Shown piece by piece: positions 6,085-8,994 of a stretch of 8,994 nt of DNA. Position 1 is the stretch's first letter; every line of letters begins with the position of its first letter. The notes below the pieces were generated by a model. The model did no database searches, was not told the origin of the DNA, and was given only the letters and a program-made list of their open reading frames with translations. A program made the translations under genes and the position numbers. Source of the stretch: Paracoccaceae bacterium (GTDB taxonomy: Bacteria > Pseudomonadota > Alphaproteobacteria > Rhodobacterales > Rhodobacteraceae); the NCBI GenBank assembly GCA_007121115.1, contig SKMI01000034.1:1-8994 (forward strand), given 5' to 3'.

Positions 6085-7388
6085 TGGACCTGACGCTGCT
6101 GTCGATCATCCTGGTCATCACGCTCTTCGGCTTTCTGCTGCTGGGGCTGTGGGTCGGGTTCGCGTTGCTGGCCGTGGGGCTGGTGGCGATGGAGCTTGCC
6201 TCGCACGCGCCTGCGGGAACGGTGCTGGCCACGCGGGTCTGGGGCTCGCTCAACGTCTGGGACCTGACGGCCTTGCCGATGTTCATCTGGATGGGGGAAA
6301 TCCTGTTCCGATCGCGGCTGTCGTCGGACATGTTCGCGGGGCTGGCACCGTTCACGCGGCGCCTTCCCGGGGGCCTCTTGCACGTCAACATAATGGGCTG
6401 TGCGCTGTTTGCCGCCGTCTCGGGGTCTTCGGCAGCGACCACGGCGACGGTGGGGCGCATGTCGCTGCCAGAGTTGAAGGCGCGCGGCTATGACCCGCGC
6501 ATCGCCATCGGCACGCTGGCGGGCGCGGGCACCTTCGGCTTCCTGATCCCGCCGTCGATCATCCTGATCGTCTATGGCGCGGCGGCGGATGAGAGCATCG
6601 CCCGGCTGTTCCTGGCGGGCGTGCTGCCGGGGCTGATGCTGGCGGCGCTGTTCGCGGGCTATGTGATGATCTGGTCCACCATCAACCGCAAGTCCATGCC
6701 GCCCCCGCCCGAGAAACCGGCCCTGCGCGAACGGCTCCGCGCGCTGGGTCTGTTGCTGCCCACCGTGCTGCTGATCGTCGCGGTGATCGGCTCGATCTAT
6801 GGCGGGCTCGCCTCGCCGACCGAGGCGGCGGTGGTGGGCGTGGCGGGCGCCCTCATGATTTCGGGGCTGACGGGCGGGCTGGACCGGCTGAGCTTCATCG
6901 CCAGCCTGCGCGGGGCGGCAATCACCACCTGCATGATCGCCTTCATCCTGGCGGGCGCGTCGTTCCTGACCGTGGCCATGGGCTTCACCGGCATCCCGCG
7001 CCTGCTGGCGGCCTGGATCGGCGAGCAGGGGTATTCGCAATTCGCGCTGCTCACGGCGCTGTTGCTGTTCTTCATCGTGCTGGGGTTCTTTCTGGACGGC
7101 ATCTCCATCGTGGTGCTGACCACCAGCGTGATCCTGCCCATGGTGATCGCCGCCGATATCGACCCGATCTGGTTCGGCATCTTCCTGGTGCTGGTGGTGG
7201 AGATGAGCCAGATCACGCCGCCGGTGGGCTTCAACCTGTTCGTTCTGCAATCCATCACCGGCCGCAACATTTTCGAGGTGGCGCGCTATGCGTTGCCCTT
7301 CTTCCTGATCCTTGTCCTGGCCACCGCCATTCTGGCCCTGTTTCCGGAGATCGCGCTATGGCTTCCCGGCACGATGATGAGCCGCTGA
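6084..7388 (+). CDS. dctM: TRAP transporter large membrane subunit, DctM family
   Basis: A 434-residue, strongly hydrophobic protein with about 12 predicted spans, the usual size for DctM. It forms the transport path that carries the substrate with sodium ions. Recognisable family segments are GCALFAAVSGSSAATTATVG (105-124), GFLIPPSIILIVYG (152-165), GGLASPTEAAVVG (240-252), GFFLDGISIVVLT (334-346) and EMSQITPPVGFNLFVLQ (373-389). The start at 6084 forms a TGATG junction with the small subunit and has AGGGGG (6071-6076) seven bases upstream. A longer open frame running from 5523 is only a shadow of the small-subunit gene. The end overlaps the following regulator gene by 31 bases. No breaks or missing parts are seen. 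Confidence 0.95.
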   Translation: MDLTLLSIILVITLFGFLLLGLWVGFALLAVGLVAMELASHAPAGTVLATRVWGSLNVWDLTALPMFIWMGEILFRSRLSSDMFAGLAPFTRRLPGGLLHVNIMGCALFAAVSGSSAATTATVGRMSLPELKARGYDPRIAIGTLAGAGTFGFLIPPSIILIVYGAAADESIARLFLAGVLPGLMLAALFAGYVMIWSTINRKSMPPPPEKPALRERLRALGLLLPTVLLIVAVIGSIYGGLASPTEAAVVGVAGALMISGLTGGLDRLSFIASLRGAAITTCMIAFILAGASFLTVAMGFTGIPRLLAAWIGEQGYSQFALLTALLLFFIVLGFFLDGISIVVLTTSVILPMVIAADIDPIWFGIFLVLVVEMSQITPPVGFNLFVLQSITGRNIFEVARYALPFFLILVLATAILALFPEIALWLPGTMMSR

Positions 7389-7921
7389 CCCGTCCCGAGC
7401 CCCCTCTGGGACCGCCCGAGATCGGTCCGGTGGTCAGTTCCGCGCATCTGGCCAATTCCTCGCTGCCCGCGCTGTCGGAGGTGGAGTTTGCCCTGACCAT
7501 GGCGAACAACGCCTTCCAGCGCTGGATGGTGCGCTGCATGGAAGCGGCGGGCGGACCCGCCATGTCGCCGTTGGAGGTGCTGATCGTGCATCTGGTCCAT
7601 CACCGCGAACGGCCCAAGACGCTGGCCGACATCTGCCTGGTGCTGAACATCGAGGACACGCATCTGGCCACCTATGCCATCCGCAAGCTGGTCGGCCACG
7701 GGCTGGTCGAGGAAGGGCGCAAGGGCAAGGAAAAGACCGTGCGGATCACGGACCCGGGGGCGGCGCTGTGCCAGCGCTACGGCGAGGTGCGCGAGGCGCT
7801 GGTGGTGCGCGCGGCGCGGCAACTGGGCCATGACCCGGCCGACATCAGCCGCGTGGCGGCGCTGTTGCGCACGCTTTCGGGCGCCTACGACCAGGCGGCG
7901 CGGGCGGCGGCGGCGTTGTGA
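7358..7921 (+). CDS. MarR-like winged-helix transcriptional regulator (COG5631 type)
   Basis: A 187-residue predicted DNA-binding protein. After a proline-rich, probably disordered N-terminus (1-25) come the family phrase VVSSAHLANSSLPALSEVEF (25-44) and a helical region with FQRWMVRCMEAAG (53-65). A winged helix-turn-helix spans about 69-135: SPLEVLIVHLVHHRERPKTLADI, a recognition-helix region near 99-112 (EDTHLATYAIRKLV) and a basic wing EEGRKGKEKTVRIT (118-131). A C-terminal helix (about 160-187) probably dimerises. I recognise this as the MarR-like family often annotated as 'winged helix DNA-binding protein' in alphaproteobacteria. CGGAGA (7345-7350) supports the ATG at 7358, which lies inside the large-permease gene with a 31-base overlap, so it belongs to the TRAP operon. 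It probably controls this operon and the divergent oxoprolinase; whether it represses or activates, and its effector, cannot be seen. Confidence 0.88.
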   Translation: MASRHDDEPLTRPEPPLGPPEIGPVVSSAHLANSSLPALSEVEFALTMANNAFQRWMVRCMEAAGGPAMSPLEVLIVHLVHHRERPKTLADICLVLNIEDTHLATYAIRKLVGHGLVEEGRKGKEKTVRITDPGAALCQRYGEVREALVVRAARQLGHDPADISRVAALLRTLSGAYDQAARAAAAL

Positions 7922-7965
7922 GGGGGGCTGCCTTTCAAGCGTGGACGCCTGTGGCTGGCGGGGAT

Positions 7966-7986
7966 AGGGGGGCTGTCTGCCCCCCT
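7966..7986. terminator. G/C-rich hairpin after the TRAP-regulator operon
   Basis: A perfect 8-bp stem, AGGGGGGC (7966-7973) with GCCCCCCT (7979-7986), around loop TGTCT. It lies 45 bases after the regulator stop codon. Only a pyrimidine run (CTCTTC) rather than a T tract follows, so termination would be weak or of a non-canonical kind. It is also the left part of the repeat-like element described next. Confidence 0.45.
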
Positions 7987-8040
7987 CTTCGCCTGACGGC
8001 GAATTCACCCCCCGAGGATATTTCTGCACAGATGATGGGG
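7966..8040 (+). repeat. Composite intergenic element: two hairpins plus CCGAGGATATTT box
   Basis: Three parts are stacked within 75 bases: the AGGGGGGC/GCCCCCCT hairpin (7966-7986), a second perfect hairpin TTCGCC-TGAC-GGCGAA (7988-8003), then ACCCCCCGAGGATATTT (8007-8023) and CAGATGATGGGG running into the start of the next gene. From memory, closely similar blocks (a TTCGCC/GGCGAA hairpin followed by CCCCCGAGGATATTT and a CAGA-rich stretch) recur between genes in many Rhodobacterales genomes, often just ahead of a start codon. Only one copy is in this window, so its repeat nature is not shown here. It may act as the promoter or leader of the gene at 8043. Confidence 0.4.
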
Positions 8041-8042
8041 CC

Positions 8043-8981
8043 ATGCTGGTCGCGTTTCTGAGCGCCTGCGCGCGCCATGGCCGGTGGTTTCTGGTGGCTG
8101 GGCTGGTGGCGGGGATCGTGCTGCCGGCGCTGGCCGAGGCGATGCGGCCGCTGATCGCGCCGATGGTGGTGTTCCTGCTGTTTCTGGCCGTGCTGCGGCT
8201 GGGGCCTGCAGGGGTGCGGGCCGGGTTGACGGGGCTGCGCGGTGCGGGATTGGCGGTGCTGGGGCTGCAACTGGCGCTGCCGCTGGCGGCGGTGGCGGTG
8301 TTCGCGGCTTTCGGCTGGCTGGGCCATCCGCTGGCGCTGGGGCTCGTGCTGATGCTGGCGGCCGCGCCGATCACCGGCAGCCCGAACCTGGCGATCCTGA
8401 CCGGGGCGGACCCGGCGCCCGCGTTGCGGCAACTCGTACTGGGCACGGCGCTCCTGCCGCTGACGGCGCTGCCGGTGTTCTGGTTCATCCCGGCCTTTGG
8501 CAGCCCGGCGGCGGTGATCTGGGCGGTGGTGCAACTGCTGGGGCTGATCGCGCTGGCGGGGGGGCTGGCGCTGGCGCTGCGCGCGGGCGGCGTGGTGGCG
8601 GGCAGTGTGCAGGCGCAGGGCGCCATGGACGGTCTGGCGGCGATCACGCTGGGGGTGGTGGTGATTGCGCTGATGTCGGCGGTGGGGCCGGCGCTGATGG
8701 AGGGTGGCGCGGTCTGGGTGACGCTGGCGGTGGTGATGGCGGCCAACCTGGTGCTGCAGATCGGCGTGAGCGTGCTGGCCCCGCGCGGGGCGCCACAAGC
8801 CGCGCCCGCGATGGGGATCACCGCCGGGAACCGCAACGTGGCGCTTTTTCTGGGCGTTTTGCCGGAACCAACGGTGGACTTGCTGCTGCTGTTCATCGGC
8901 TGCTATCAGGTGCCCATGTATTTGACGCCCATGCTGCTGGGGGGGTGGTATCGGCGGTTGGCGCGGGGCGGGGAACGCTAG
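8043..8981 (+). CDS. BASS-like (bile acid:sodium symporter superfamily) membrane protein
   Basis: A 312-residue protein that is hydrophobic almost throughout, with about 9-10 predicted spans, the usual size and topology of the BASS/SBF superfamily. Two features resemble the paired crossing-helix motifs of that fold: AAAPITGSPNLAILTG (106-121), like the family's PGG-x-SN segment, and GITAGNRNVALFLG (258-271), like its G-x-x-N segment in the second repeat. FIGCYQVPMYLTP (284-296) near the end is conserved in relatives as I recall. Substrate is unknown; members carry organic anions, pantoate, 2-keto acids or arsenite. No good ribosome site is visible (only GGGG two bases before the ATG), but no other start fits. 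It is preceded by two hairpins and a probable leader element, so it is likely a separate transcription unit. Its stop lies 13 bases from the window end. Confidence 0.72.
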   Translation: MLVAFLSACARHGRWFLVAGLVAGIVLPALAEAMRPLIAPMVVFLLFLAVLRLGPAGVRAGLTGLRGAGLAVLGLQLALPLAAVAVFAAFGWLGHPLALGLVLMLAAAPITGSPNLAILTGADPAPALRQLVLGTALLPLTALPVFWFIPAFGSPAAVIWAVVQLLGLIALAGGLALALRAGGVVAGSVQAQGAMDGLAAITLGVVVIALMSAVGPALMEGGAVWVTLAVVMAANLVLQIGVSVLAPRGAPQAAPAMGITAGNRNVALFLGVLPEPTVDLLLLFIGCYQVPMYLTPMLLGGWYRRLARGGER

Positions 8982-8994
8982 GGGCGTGCGAAAA

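Noticed and set aside
5745..7250. A 501-residue open frame on the minus strand
   Set aside because: It is antisense to the two TRAP membrane genes, and its composition (His, Gln, Arg, Asp runs) is that of a shadow frame.
7286..8896. A 536-residue open frame on the minus strand
   Set aside because: It is antisense to the regulator and the BASS-like gene. The Ser/Ala/Pro-rich translation has no recognisable domain, and both opposing genes are convincing.

Overview
The window looks like chromosomal DNA from a GC-rich alphaproteobacterium, most likely of the Rhodobacterales (Roseobacter/Paracoccus/Rhodobacter type). The indications are very high third-position GC, Rhodobacterales-style protein families (TRAP transporter, DUF4389 protein, COG5631-type MarR-like regulator) and an intergenic element ending in CCGAGGATATTT that I remember from these genomes. 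The assignment rests on recognition only; no search was run.

Layout. Bases 1-233 are lower-GC non-coding DNA. A serine tRNA (UGA anticodon, minus strand) lies at 234-321. A small DUF4389 membrane protein follows at 388-663 (minus). A very long minus-strand gene, 718-4335, encodes a fused ATP-dependent 5-oxoprolinase (hydantoinase A + B domains). A divergent intergenic region of about 150 bp (4336-4484) holds an inverted repeat with GTTGAC arms. From there the plus strand carries a TRAP transporter operon: periplasmic binding protein (4485-5462), small membrane subunit (5530-6084), large membrane subunit (6084-7388). A MarR-like winged-helix regulator (7358-7921) overlaps the last of these. 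After a hairpin-rich, repeat-like intergenic element (7966-8040) comes a BASS-type multi-span membrane protein (8043-8981).

How the parts fit. The most economical reading is a self-contained pyroglutamate (5-oxoproline) scavenging locus. The TRAP system would bring 5-oxoproline into the cell, the cytoplasmic 5-oxoprolinase would hydrolyse it with ATP to L-glutamate, and the regulator would control the shared divergent promoter region. The enzyme call is firm and the transporter class is firm. The transporter substrate and the regulator's target are inferred from gene arrangement and from the known existence of pyroglutamate-binding DctP proteins. A strong hairpin with a T-rich tail between the binding-protein and membrane-subunit genes probably sets a higher level of the binding protein.

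I see no phage, CRISPR, toxin-antitoxin or insertion-sequence signatures. The best candidates for something not fully described are the divergent operator, the substrate of the TRAP system, the repeat-like element before 8043 and the unassigned BASS-like protein.
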